The notes under the pieces are model-generated. The model was not told the origin of the DNA and ran no database searches. It saw only the letters and a list, made by a program, of their open reading frames with translations. Shown in pieces: positions 6,894-15,124 of a stretch of DNA of 64,000 bases. Each line of letters begins with the position of its first letter. Within the stretch, counting starts at the first letter, position 1. This DNA comes from a virus: positions 94,715 to 158,714 of IMG/VR virus record IMGVR_UViG_3300027969_000001; one strand, given 5' to 3'. The position numbers were made by a program, and so were the translations under genes.

Positions 6894-7358
6894 TTATTTT
6901 CCTTCTTTTTCTTTACCGTCAGTGAGTGTTGGTCCACCAACAACCCATGCATCACATGTTCTTTCAGAGTGGCACTTAAAGTCAAATGCTTCACAGTATC
7001 CAATTTTACCAGCATCGATAATGTCCCATGCGGCACCTGATTCATTTCCAAGTGCGCTATCAATACATTCAAGTATTCTTGGTGAGCGAACAAATAGAAT
7101 GCAGTTCCCACAAAGAGACTTTTTAGCATCTTCTTCAGATACTGACCATCTCTTTGCTTTCTTTGGCCAGAATGCAGCATCAGGTTCTTTTGGATTCATC
7201 GGTCCGTAAGCTGCTGTGTCTATGGCATTTTGACGGTTTTTAATATTTACGGCAATACTTTGTGTTGCTGGAGGACAATTGTTTGGGTCTGCTTTTGTTT
7301 CAAACCTAAACCCCTTAATCTCTCCGCTGTAGTTGCCCCATGTCTGTCCCGTGGTCAT
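6894..7358 (-). CDS. Hypothetical Cys-rich protein, 154 aa
   Basis: The C-terminal half carries a spaced cysteine set, LCGNCILFV, LECI, IGYCEAFDFKC and RTCDAWV, that could bind an iron-sulfur cluster or zinc. A similar, shorter pattern (KCSNCVFF...GKCKII...GKCRFAV) is found around residues 365-390 of the giant protease fusion at 25404-35513. I start at ATG 7356-7358 because AAGGA lies about 9 nt upstream and the start overlaps the previous stop as ATGA. The extra nine residues possible from a TTG start overlap the nuclease gene needlessly. No function is known to me; position next to a nuclease and Dps gives no clear role. Confidence 0.75.
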   Translation of the reverse strand: MTTGQTWGNYSGEIKGFRFETKADPNNCPPATQSIAVNIKNRQNAIDTAAYGPMNPKEPDAAFWPKKAKRWSVSEEDAKKSLCGNCILFVRSPRILECIDSALGNESGAAWDIIDAGKIGYCEAFDFKCHSERTCDAWVVGGPTLTDGKEKEGK

Positions 7359-7762
7359 TTTGTTTCCTTCTTGAATTCGGTCCAAGTTTTATCGCCTATA
7401 CCAAAGTACTCGCGAGCATATCCTGATTGGATAATATCTTTATTTAAACAGGCCGTAGAAGGGTCTTCTATTTGGTCTGAAGAAAATATGCGGGCAAGAA
7501 TTCTTCCGTATTTATCATTCTTGTCTGGGATTGTGTTTACAAATACCCACTTGTGGTTTGTAAGCCAGTCTTCCGTGAAATGCTTAGCTTTGAGGCCCAT
7601 TTCTTTTTCTGCTAAATCTTTTGTTCGTGATTCAGGAGTATTAACTCCATAAAGACGAACACGTATTTTGTGATGAACGTTGAAACCAAGGTCAACCATT
7701 AACTCTATGGTGTCGCCGTCTATAACCTTAAGAAGGGTTGCTCCGTACCAGAAACGTTCCAT
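7355..7762 (-). CDS. Staphylococcal-nuclease-like thermonuclease
   Basis: A 135-residue OB-fold nuclease of the SNase (TNase) family, which cleaves DNA or RNA with calcium. The family motifs are present: KVIDGDTIEL, RVRLYGVNTPES and KYGRILARI. Counting residues gives Arg36 (Arg35 in the Staphylococcus enzyme), Glu44 (Glu43) and Arg87 (Arg87) as catalytic equivalents. The calcium ligand Asp40 is replaced by Asn41, a change that may alter metal use. There is no signal peptide, so it acts in the cell or in the virion. It starts at ATG 7762, overlapping the previous stop as TAATG, and is translationally coupled on both sides. Host DNA degradation or virion association are possible. Confidence 0.9.
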   Translation of the reverse strand: MERFWYGATLLKVIDGDTIELMVDLGFNVHHKIRVRLYGVNTPESRTKDLAEKEMGLKAKHFTEDWLTNHKWVFVNTIPDKNDKYGRILARIFSSDQIEDPSTACLNKDIIQSGYAREYFGIGDKTWTEFKKETK

Positions 7763-8766
7763 TACTTTGCTTTTCTCTTCTTTTTTATGTCTATCTGTAC
7801 TTGTTTTCTAGCCTTACCCATTCTAGTTTTAACTCCAGGCATCATGCGAATGTCTTCTACGGCAATTACTCCTGTTCTTGCTGTTTCTGCAAGTTTCTTT
7901 TTTATTTCTGCACGGCGCTTCAATAGTTCCGCGTCAACATTTTCAGTTTCATCGTCGTAGAGGTCTAGTGGTTCATCTGTTGCAATATTTTTAGCTGTAT
8001 TTTTTTCTGCAGCTACCGACTCTTCGGCGTATAGGTCCATATCGCTTGCGTCATCTATTCCGCGTAGGTCTGGGTCAATTGGTTTCTTTTTTGAAGTAAG
8101 AGCTTTTATTTCTTCATTAAAAGATAGTTCTTTTTTCTTTGTATTTGCATACTTCTCTAATAGTCTTTTGCCTTTTGCTGCAAGCGCAGCTGCATCTTCT
8201 GCGTTCTTTGGAACAGGCTCACCCCATGCAGCTGCCGAGAGGGCAAGTCTTGTTGCTCTACCTTTTTCGTCAATCATTGGACCTGATGGGTTGGTAAAAA
8301 ATCTTGTTAGGAACGAGCCTTTTCGACGCATTTTCTGTGGAGTATTGGCTGGCCCTTTTACTCCTGGCTTGAGGTTCGCGCCTTCTTTGTTTTTAAAGTA
8401 TTTTCTGCCGGCTGCGGTAAGCCCACCCTTCGGGTCGTGAAGTTGTTCAGCGCTTTTGCCTTCTACAGGGATGCAGTTAGGGACCATTTTCCCGCCCTTG
8501 CCTTTTTTCATCCCAAGCTGAACATATCCAGCCCAACATGGGTTGGCTGCTTTAAGCTCGAAAGAATTAACTACTGCCGAACCATAGAACTCATCAAAAA
8601 TTGGCATAAAGTCATCATGCTTTAACTCGACCATTGACTCTTCGACTATTTTGTTAAATTCAGTATCAGCGTCTATACGCTCAGATATGCGTAGAAGTTC
8701 ATCAAACATGTCTTCTTCTGTTGGGTTTAGCTCATTTTGCATACTCGTCCAGTCTTTCACACCCAT
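7762..8766 (-). CDS. Head-region protein with GGLTAAGRKYFK domain, function unknown
   Basis: About 334 residues. The middle holds a strongly patterned domain from GGLTAAGRKYF through GVKGPANTPQKMRRKGSF, FFTNPSGPM and RLALSAAAWGEPVPK. From memory this matches a domain of unknown function (I believe DUF6321) found in phage and environmental sequences. Before it is NPCWAGYVQLG...VPNC, a Cys-Trp motif resembling those in the neighbouring proteins at 10944 and 12405. The C-terminus is basic. The start is uncertain: ATG 8764-8766 is taken, a TTG at 8773-8775 is possible, and no clear ribosome binding site is visible. It ends with TAATG overlap into the nuclease gene. Possibly packaged, given the array it sits in. 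Confidence 0.75.
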   Translation of the reverse strand: MGVKDWTSMQNELNPTEEDMFDELLRISERIDADTEFNKIVEESMVELKHDDFMPIFDEFYGSAVVNSFELKAANPCWAGYVQLGMKKGKGGKMVPNCIPVEGKSAEQLHDPKGGLTAAGRKYFKNKEGANLKPGVKGPANTPQKMRRKGSFLTRFFTNPSGPMIDEKGRATRLALSAAAWGEPVPKNAEDAAALAAKGKRLLEKYANTKKKELSFNEEIKALTSKKKPIDPDLRGIDDASDMDLYAEESVAAEKNTAKNIATDEPLDLYDDETENVDAELLKRRAEIKKKLAETARTGVIAVEDIRMMPGVKTRMGKARKQVQIDIKKKRKAK

Positions 8767-8805
8767 CTGGGCCAATTGGGAACTGTAGTCCTTTATTATC
8801 CCACA

Positions 8806-9339
8806 TTAAATAGCATCTATGATTAAATGGATACGGTCGGTGTCGCCAGTATTTTCAACACTGTGATATCTATTGACATTGTCTATCACCCATATCTCGC
8901 CAGTTTTTAAGTTCTTTGCTTCGTCGCCCACTTTGAAAATGCATTTTGTGCTGGTGATTACAGGGACGTGTATTCTGTGTGTTTTGGCAGTTAGTGGCCC
9001 TTTGTCCCTATGTCTGGGAATAACCGTATTCGCCTTAAGCCGGGTTAACATTGCCTGCTTAATGACCATCTCACCAAGAGTCTTTGCTGTCGTTCTGACT
9101 ATCTCGTCAATGTGCCCCTCGAAGATAGCGTAGTTTTCATGTGTGATTCCAGAATTTAATCTTTGCGTTAGGTCATACATAAGTGGAATGGTATCGGTGT
9201 TGGAGGCGGCTGCTCCACCATTCATTTTGCGTTCTTTATTTTTTTCCCAGTCTCTGTCAGTTAGTGAATTTACATCATTAAGAAGGTTTTCAAAAAGCGC
9301 CATGTTTCCTATGAATTGAAAAGCTTTACTTTCTTTCAT
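8806..9339 (-). CDS. Aspartyl/asparaginyl beta-hydroxylase-like 2OG-Fe(II) oxygenase
   Basis: A 177-residue double-stranded beta-helix oxygenase. The iron site is VIPRHRDKG (His110, Asp112) and RYHSVENTG (His159), with Arg169 in DRIHLIID as the likely 2-oxoglutarate binder. The stretch HRIHVPVITS and GEIWVIDN fits the Asp/Asn hydroxylase branch, which hydroxylates protein side chains. I start at ATG 9337-9339 because GAGG stands 6 nt upstream; the longer reading adds eleven unsupported residues. The gene lies directly downstream of the capsid gene, beyond a terminator. A substrate among capsid or host proteins is conceivable, but nothing in the sequence identifies it. Small-molecule hydroxylation is an alternative. 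Confidence 0.88.
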   Translation of the reverse strand: MKESKAFQFIGNMALFENLLNDVNSLTDRDWEKNKERKMNGGAAASNTDTIPLMYDLTQRLNSGITHENYAIFEGHIDEIVRTTAKTLGEMVIKQAMLTRLKANTVIPRHRDKGPLTAKTHRIHVPVITSTKCIFKVGDEAKNLKTGEIWVIDNVNRYHSVENTGDTDRIHLIIDAI

Positions 9340-9357
9340 AACTACCTCATATATGGC

Positions 9358-9397
9358 AAAAACCCCGCCCACACCGTTCGAAGGTGCAGGCGGGGTT
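9358..9397 (-). terminator. Intrinsic terminator after the capsid gene
   Basis: A stem of AACCCCGCC with GGCGGGGTT, extended inside by GCACC/GGTGT and closed near TTCG, is followed on the minus strand by five T residues. It begins 15 nt past the capsid stop and would strongly separate capsid expression from the oxygenase gene. Confidence 0.9.
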
Positions 9398-9411
9398 CCG
9401 CTTAGTGCTTA

Positions 9412-10761
9412 TTAGGCTTCTGGAGCGCCGTCGAATGTTACTTTGACGAATGCTTCTGGGCGCTTGACTGCAAGTGCAAGACGCTGTTCAGCAAGAACAA
9501 CGATTGCGTTACGTACGAAGAAGTCGCTATGCTGTTCAGAAATTCTGATGCTAGCTTCTTCACGGTCGTACAATTGAGCACCAGTACCGAAGGCACCGAC
9601 GAGTGCGACTCCTTCTGCGATTGCTGGAGTGTCAACCAATGGCATGCGCCAAACTTTTGGCTCGCCGCCCATTGCAACTGAAACTGCGATGAGGTATTGG
9701 CCATTCTTGTCCTTGGTCAATTCGATATCTTCCCAGTCGTTCGGGTGAAGAACAACGCCGGAAGGCTCGTAGTATGCAAGGTACGACAAGGTAGCCGCAC
9801 GACGGATTGAGTCTGCCTTGGTGTCGGGCACTGGTAATGTTGCACCTTCTGACCATGAGTACTCCTGGATGTTTGGAGTCTGGAGAACACCGAGAAGGTT
9901 TTCGCCAGTTCCGTCACCGTTAAGGATTTGTGAATCCTCAAGAAGGCGGAGACCGTACATCAACTCGTTATCAATGATTGAACGAAGCTGTGGCTCGTCT
10001 GCAAGAACATTACGGTGCGCTGCTTCCCAGTGTGCGAGTGTACGCACTGGAGCTTGCTCACCAATGAAGTTGAATGACGACTGTGGCTTTGCTGCGAATG
10101 CTGAACCGTTACGCTCAGCTACTGCTGCCGCGTTATTTGTACCGCCACCGGTGAGGGTGGTGAAGCCAAGCTGGCGGAAGTATTCGATTACCTGTGCGTT
10201 TGTCTTGCGAACTGGGAACAAGTCACGAACACGCTTTGTACGCATTGGAGGGATAACGATTGAGTCACGCTGGATTGAACCGAAAACCGCATCTGCACCA
10301 CGGGCCATTGAGCCTGAAGGCATACCTGAGAAAACGTCTTTAACGTTGTACGAGGTAAGAGATGCTGAAATCTGCCAAGGAGCAGGCATGTTAGCGCCAT
10401 TACGGCCACCGTTCAGTGCCTTGAACTCAGCGGAATCGGTGAACATTTGACCAATGCTCTTGATTTCGCGTGAGGAAAGCTGATTGATGTCTGCAGACGA
10501 AGCTGCATATGCTGAACCAACAGAACCAGATGCTGGCTCTGAAGACCAGCTATCAACGTTGTCCATGGTCTGAAGGTCACCAAGGAGAGACTTAATCTCT
10601 TTGATGTCACGCATGTTCTTGTCGAACGCGCTCTTCTGCTCGGTTGAAACGATAACTGTACCGTCTTCAATTTTGAATGAATCTGCGATGGCTTTATTAT
10701 CTGCCATCTTTGTGCGAAGAGCTGATTGTAGCTCTTCTACGCGGGCTTTGTCTTGCGACAT
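9412..10761 (-). CDS. Major capsid protein, HK97 fold
   Basis: A 449-residue capsid subunit. The first 90 or so residues are a charged, helical delta/scaffold-like domain (KARVEELQSALRTK, QKSAFDKNMRDIKEIKSLL). After a Ser/Ala-rich linker comes the mature HK97 fold: SQILNGDGTGENLLGVLQ in the E-loop/P-domain region, YEPSGVVLHPNDWEDIEL, and the C-terminal RISEQHSDFFVRNAIVVLAE followed by RPEAFVKVTFD. QLSSREI at 94-100 sits at the domain boundary and resembles the SSG motif of the giant proteins. A strong AGGAG lies 8 nt before ATG. The gene has its own sigma70-type promoter (10885-10913) and terminator, as expected for the most abundant virion protein. Confidence 0.97.
   Translation of the reverse strand: MSQDKARVEELQSALRTKMADNKAIADSFKIEDGTVIVSTEQKSAFDKNMRDIKEIKSLLGDLQTMDNVDSWSSEPASGSVGSAYAASSADINQLSSREIKSIGQMFTDSAEFKALNGGRNGANMPAPWQISASLTSYNVKDVFSGMPSGSMARGADAVFGSIQRDSIVIPPMRTKRVRDLFPVRKTNAQVIEYFRQLGFTTLTGGGTNNAAAVAERNGSAFAAKPQSSFNFIGEQAPVRTLAHWEAAHRNVLADEPQLRSIIDNELMYGLRLLEDSQILNGDGTGENLLGVLQTPNIQEYSWSEGATLPVPDTKADSIRRAATLSYLAYYEPSGVVLHPNDWEDIELTKDKNGQYLIAVSVAMGGEPKVWRMPLVDTPAIAEGVALVGAFGTGAQLYDREEASIRISEQHSDFFVRNAIVVLAEQRLALAVKRPEAFVKVTFDGAPEA
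10468..10479 (-). other. Putative protease site LSSR in capsid protein
   Basis: Codes residues 95-98 (LSSR) at the delta-domain/mature-capsid junction. It resembles the LSSG motifs of the giant proteins; cleavage here is inferred. Confidence 0.4.
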
Positions 10762-10884
10762 TGTGTACTCCTGTATGGGTAAAAGGGTTGGGTTTTTAAG
10801 GTTTTGTTTTCACCAGCCTTAGGTAAGCACCCAGCCCTGGTACTACCAAAAGTAACACGCCGAAAGTATGGTTTAGTGGAACTA

Positions 10885-10913
10885 ATAATATTTACGCAAA
10901 TAAAGTGTGTAAA
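10885..10913 (-). promoter_or_regulatory. Sigma70-type promoter of the capsid gene
   Basis: On the minus strand TTTACA, a 17-base spacer and TATTAT match the -35 and -10 consensus at five of six positions each. Transcription would start near 10878, giving a leader of roughly 117 bases before the capsid ATG. The leader contains an imperfect hairpin (GGTA...TACC, inner ACC/GGT) near 10833-10858. Confidence 0.7.
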
Positions 10914-10943
10914 TATTTATAGCGACAAAAACGTATACAGCAA

Positions 10944-11675
10944 TTACTGTTTCTTAATAGGCTTTTTCTTGAGGTTTTCGCGCATCACGGTACGTACAGC
11001 TGTCTCAATATTTCTCTGCTGCCTAACACCCATGTTATGTCGTCCAAGGTCTGTAGAGCCAGCCCTGTTTGCGTAGTCAGACATGTTGGTGCATGGCATC
11101 CAAACCGCACGACCTGTTTTCGATATTCGCCTACTCACGCCAATGCATCCCATTTCACGGGCTTTTTGACGTGCTGATTCGATATCCATAAAAACATTAG
11201 AGTCATTATCTCTGACGTATTCGGGACCGGCGGTCTTGCCTGATTTTTTAACGGAATCATTTGCTCTTGGCTTGTATCCATTTGTCATTGGGGGAACAAT
11301 CCCCCCACCAAAAGCGGTAACCGTATTGCCAAAAGTATCTAACGATTCCTTGACAGCTACAGAGTTGGTGCCACTAACTAGTCCACCACCGGGAAGGGTA
11401 TCTATGGCCAGAACTGGACGTTCACGCAGCCTTTCCCAACCGTCTTCTCTTCTTTTTTTACGTTTTGCAGTCATTCCATCTTTTTCGGCCCTTGGATTAG
11501 GAACAACAGAACGCCATTTCGACCCCTCTGCCATCGTGGAAATTCTGTCAAGTTCAGTTGGAGACGAACAGGGGTTCCACTTATTGTCTTTATCTAGATG
11601 AGCGCCGGAACAGCCGATGTCTTTTGCAAGTCTAAGGGCTTGCATCTTTGGCGTTATTGATTCAACGTTTTTCAT
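10944..11675 (-). CDS. Hypothetical protein with two GC-x-G...W-x-PC repeats
   Basis: A 243-residue basic protein. Two internal repeats are visible: LAKDIGCSGAHLD...KWNPCSS (Cys22, Cys36) and AREMGCIGVSRR...VWMPCTN (Cys177, Cys195), each an A-rich helix, GCxG turn and W-x-PC. The middle is Gly-rich and probably disordered (DTLPGGGLVSG, AFGGGIVPPM). The C-terminus is Lys/Arg-rich. The repeats may be small Cys-stabilised or metal-binding units; I know no function. It overlaps the preceding gene by 14 nt (start ATG 11675) and lies just upstream of the capsid promoter, so it ends the multi-gene head operon. Association with the head is a guess from position. Confidence 0.72.
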   Translation of the reverse strand: MKNVESITPKMQALRLAKDIGCSGAHLDKDNKWNPCSSPTELDRISTMAEGSKWRSVVPNPRAEKDGMTAKRKKRREDGWERLRERPVLAIDTLPGGGLVSGTNSVAVKESLDTFGNTVTAFGGGIVPPMTNGYKPRANDSVKKSGKTAGPEYVRDNDSNVFMDIESARQKAREMGCIGVSRRISKTGRAVWMPCTNMSDYANRAGSTDLGRHNMGVRQQRNIETAVRTVMRENLKKKPIKKQ

Positions 11676-12405
11676 TTTTTTGCAACCTTGACTGAATTGA
11701 CATTTTTATTTTTTCTGACATGTCAATATCTTCTTTAGTTTCTGTTTCAGCAATAGATTTAACTCTTCGCTCAACTCTTCTTGAACTGCTTTTTTCTTCA
11801 AGTTTTGAACTGTTATTCAAGAATCTTCTCATGGAGCCTTTACCTACAGACAGCATAAGTTTTTCTACTGTGTACTGGGAGAGCGCATCGTTCTTGCGAT
11901 GAGTGAAAACGTTACTGCTCTTGTTGAATCCTATGTTTATGCCATCTATTGCTGCTATAGCAGTAGATGTTTTAGATGCAAGATTAAATTTTTTGGCTTT
12001 ATAGTTGACAATATTTGACTTGTCTTCGCTATTTTTAAATATATTCATCGGGGCAGAAGAAGATGGAATATTCTTCTTTGTGCCAAGCAAGTTTCTGCCA
12101 ACATGAAGCATTGGGGACTGTTCGGTAGTCTTTGTTGACCCAATTTGCTTTATTGTTTTTTCATAGACATCACCAAATGAGCTATTCAGCATTTCTTCCA
12201 TCTGCGGGTTTACTTCTCTAAATGGAGTAAGCATAAAACCTTCAGGAATTTGTTTTGTGTCTATTGAACCGAATCTAGACATGTCAGTGGCTATTGATTT
12301 TCCAAATTCTGTAATGCCCTCAACATTTAAGGAGCTATCTTCTTTGATGAGGATTGCATGAGGAGTATTTCCAAACACGTCTTTGATTATTGATACATGT
12401 TTCAT
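11662..12405 (-). CDS. Hypothetical protein, 247 aa
   Basis: I do not recognise this protein. It has an N-terminal alpha/beta-looking part (KHVSIIKDVFGNTPHAILI), a Ser/Lys/Asn-rich middle, and a C-terminal charged helix with SSRRVERRVKSIAETETKED that may form a coiled coil. No cysteine motif or membrane segment is present. The start ATG 12405 overlaps the upstream stop as TAATG, so translation is coupled to the gene at 12405-14450. The end overlaps the next gene by 14 nt. The tight packing suggests the three proteins are made in related amounts. Confidence 0.7.
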   Translation of the reverse strand: MKHVSIIKDVFGNTPHAILIKEDSSLNVEGITEFGKSIATDMSRFGSIDTKQIPEGFMLTPFREVNPQMEEMLNSSFGDVYEKTIKQIGSTKTTEQSPMLHVGRNLLGTKKNIPSSSAPMNIFKNSEDKSNIVNYKAKKFNLASKTSTAIAAIDGINIGFNKSSNVFTHRKNDALSQYTVEKLMLSVGKGSMRRFLNNSSKLEEKSSSRRVERRVKSIAETETKEDIDMSEKIKMSIQSRLQKNEKR

Positions 12406-14450
12406 TATGCAGTTCCCTTCATTAGCCACTTCAACACGTTTTTCTGAGAAGAAAGAGTGTTTAGTCTATTTGTGTATAGTTTTTGAATAATATTCAAGTG
12501 AAGTTTTTCTCCAGTTGATATCCCGTATTTATCAAGATTATTTGAAAATCTACTCACATTAAAAGAACGAGCTTTAGCTATCAGGGAGTCAATCATTTGA
12601 ATATAGGCAACGCGTTGAGTGGCTTGAAGCTGCATGTAATACTGAGAGTAGGCAGGTATTAAGGTACTCTCAAAATAGGACTCAAGCCTTATTTTGTTTC
12701 TTTGTGTTACTGATATCTTGTCGAGGTCAATAAGTCCTGAAGTTGAGTTTTGTCCAAGAACAAGACGCGCACCGTCAGGTGTCTCTACTGGATAGATGGA
12801 AGACATTGGCCTGTCTCTTTGGTCGGTGAGAAAATCTGAAATCATCATTCTTGCAACATCCTGAGGAGGTAAATCTGCAAACTTTATATCTGGATTGAAC
12901 TTCCCGCCAGGAATGGCAGACTGCACTTCTTGGCGAAGAAACTTTCTTTTATCCCCTGGAGGGCCAGCAAATATAACATCTGGAGACTCAAGGCCTAAAT
13001 GTTGTTGCAGGTCAGATGCAAATCTTTCTCCAATGTGTTGGAAGTCTTTTGGTCTTTCGTAGAGGAAATACTTGTTCCCCCCAGCGGTTACAGCGGTTAT
13101 GCCGTTTGCCATCTTTTGACTTTGCACTACATTTGACTGGGATAGTACTTTTGCCAAGATGTCGGGAGATATATCCGCGAGGCTTCCTCCGTCAGCTATG
13201 TGGTTTATAGCTTCATCAAGATTCCCTATCATTTCAGACGAACCAGCAAAACTAACCGTATTTCTTGCCGTACTGGATTCAATAGTCTGGGGAACTTCTC
13301 TCTTGGGGTTTGAGAATAACTGGTTTGCCCATCTGACGGTTCTTCCAGACCTTTCATTTGGGTTAGGGATGTTTATAAAGTTCTCAGTAAACTTTATGCC
13401 ATCTCCAATTTCTGCAGAAATACTTCTTAGACGAACAGATGGGTCATTTGCATTTGGAATAGCTTGAGATGAACTAACTAGTCTTCCAAGTTTTCTGCGT
13501 TCCCCAACTGTTAGTTGACGAGCTTTTTCTATCGAGATTGTAGAACCACCTGGAAGTACGTAAACAAGTTTTCCAACCCCCGTGTTGGAGAGCATGCCTA
13601 GTTCTTCTCCACCAATATCCCTCGGAGATAGGGCTGACATAATAAATGCCGCCCCTTCCATGTCTCTATTGTCAGGTATCGCACGAAGCACTTTGTTGGG
13701 CACCACGGGCTCTAGTACGAAGCCGTCTCGTCTTACCATTCTTCGTATTTTGGTACCAGAAGACTTGTTGAATTCGCCTATGGCTTTTATCGCTTCTGCA
13801 ACTCTAGATTTTTGTATGTCTGAAGCAAATATGCCAATTTTAGGTATCTGTGGAGCTCTCGATGCTATTAACCCGGATGGCGACGGCATGCCGGTTATGG
13901 GTGTTCCTTGAGCATTTACTGCGTTTACCGCAGAGCGAGCCTGTCTAGCTAAAGACAACGAAACACCAAGAGCTGAAGGGATATCAAATAACTTAAGCCC
14001 ACACGTAGTCAGCCTATTATCCGTAAACCGACCACCAAATTGGTACCCCTCTGGACACCTATAGGCACTGTTGCCGCCAGGCTTCGACCCACCACGTCCG
14101 CCAGGTATTCCTGGTCTTCCGGGTGTTATGGTTCTGAATCCTATAGAACGAACAGGACTTTGAATCCTGTCACTATCTCCAGGGACTATCGTGCTAACAA
14201 GGGAACTTAACGCAGAAGAGCCAGCGTTGGCTTTTGTTTGGAATCGTTCATTGTAGGAAGTTAGTTTTGTTTTTCTATGGGCCCCAAATACACGGGCCAA
14301 AGTTTTATAGTCAACAAGCTCTTGAGAAATTGCACCGATTCCTCTTATGTGGTCAACTGCCACCTTTGACTGGACGTCAAAAAGTATCACTCGCGTTATT
14401 GTTGATGAATTATCAGAACAACAATTATTAATACGAGCAGCTTTATCCAC
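12405..14450 (-). CDS. Large head-operon protein with a kinase-like C-terminal half (tentative)
   Basis: I start at GTG 14450, which overlaps the upstream stop (GTGGATAA); the reading frame is open further but only as shadow of the previous gene. The 681-residue protein has a Gly/Pro-rich segment (GRPGIPGGRGGSKPGGN), then YRCPEGYQFGGRFTD...CGLK, a motif shared with the giant protein at 15625-23562. The last 230 residues read like a protein-kinase-like or HipA-like fold: NKYFLYERP (possible Lys near 460), ARMMISDFLTDQRDRPMSS (Asp546) and GLIDLDK (Asp575), preceding a helical bundle. The usual Asn of the catalytic loop is replaced by Ser. Kinase identity is an inference needing structure prediction; otherwise the protein is of unknown function. 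Confidence 0.6.
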   Translation of the reverse strand: MDKAARINNCCSDNSSTITRVILFDVQSKVAVDHIRGIGAISQELVDYKTLARVFGAHRKTKLTSYNERFQTKANAGSSALSSLVSTIVPGDSDRIQSPVRSIGFRTITPGRPGIPGGRGGSKPGGNSAYRCPEGYQFGGRFTDNRLTTCGLKLFDIPSALGVSLSLARQARSAVNAVNAQGTPITGMPSPSGLIASRAPQIPKIGIFASDIQKSRVAEAIKAIGEFNKSSGTKIRRMVRRDGFVLEPVVPNKVLRAIPDNRDMEGAAFIMSALSPRDIGGEELGMLSNTGVGKLVYVLPGGSTISIEKARQLTVGERRKLGRLVSSSQAIPNANDPSVRLRSISAEIGDGIKFTENFINIPNPNERSGRTVRWANQLFSNPKREVPQTIESSTARNTVSFAGSSEMIGNLDEAINHIADGGSLADISPDILAKVLSQSNVVQSQKMANGITAVTAGGNKYFLYERPKDFQHIGERFASDLQQHLGLESPDVIFAGPPGDKRKFLRQEVQSAIPGGKFNPDIKFADLPPQDVARMMISDFLTDQRDRPMSSIYPVETPDGARLVLGQNSTSGLIDLDKISVTQRNKIRLESYFESTLIPAYSQYYMQLQATQRVAYIQMIDSLIAKARSFNVSRFSNNLDKYGISTGEKLHLNIIQKLYTNRLNTLSSQKNVLKWLMKGTA

Positions 14451-15123
14451 AGCACTCTTCTTCAAGGGATTTTTGAACAGTAATTGATACAACAACACGA
14501 GCACCACTATGGTCGTCTCCGTGGACTTCCCAGTTGTCATTGTTTCTAATAGCGTTAGTGAACGATGGCTCCATCTCCATAAAGTCACGCAAAACGGTCA
14601 TTGCATGCATTATGTCATCTTCTGTAACTACGTGGTTTTCTGCAGTGTCATATGGAGAGAAATCATGAAAGAACACGTCAGTTGATGCTTCGGCTGACTT
14701 ACCTGCTCCTTGAATTACGTTTGCAGGTTCTTTGCCTGTATTGATGTGTGTAGAGAATTGCCTATCATTCCAGTTCGTAAGTTTTTTAAGCTTCTTTCTA
14801 CAGTTCTTCATCCCAGGATGATGACATCCTTCATTTGGCCATAGTCCTGTAGTTTCATGATGTAACCATGCGCACATGTTGTTAAGTGGGAATAGCTCTG
14901 GATGGTTAGCCAAAATAAGACGGCACCTACGGAATCCGCCCTCTTTACGCATGATTGGACGCCAGTAGCGGAGGAGGCGCTCTAGATTGCCTCTGCGTGG
15001 CCCATGACCATGCATGATGTCACCAGTGATTCGTTCTTGTGGCAAAAAGTCCGGGACGGCATTTTGGGGCGTAGCTGGTACGTCAGCTGGAGAGATTTTT
15101 ACCTCATTGTCGTAGTCACTCAT
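14443..15123 (-). CDS. Conserved hypothetical head-operon protein, 226 aa
   Basis: The central block is distinctive: GPRRGNLERLLRYWRPIMRK, GGFRRCRLILANHPELFPL, CAWLHHETTGLWPNEGCHH, then a basic KNCRKKLKK. Blocks of this LLRYWRPIM/CAWLHHETTG type recur, from general knowledge, in actinobacteriophage head regions, without known function to me. The C-terminal third is acidic and ends VVVSITVQKS plus CCG. Start ATG 15123 has GAGG about 12 nt upstream, one base after the preceding stop. The high Arg/Trp/His content of the core suggests nucleic-acid contact or a structural role in the head. Confidence 0.75.
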   Translation of the reverse strand: MSDYDNEVKISPADVPATPQNAVPDFLPQERITGDIMHGHGPRRGNLERLLRYWRPIMRKEGGFRRCRLILANHPELFPLNNMCAWLHHETTGLWPNEGCHHPGMKNCRKKLKKLTNWNDRQFSTHINTGKEPANVIQGAGKSAEASTDVFFHDFSPYDTAENHVVTEDDIMHAMTVLRDFMEMEPSFTNAIRNNDNWEVHGDDHSGARVVVSITVQKSLEEECCG

Positions 15124-15124
15124 C

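Noticed and set aside
9818-10450. A 210-codon plus-strand frame inside the capsid gene
   Set aside because: It is a shadow of the capsid gene; the minus-strand frame has clear HK97 capsid motifs, promoter and terminator.
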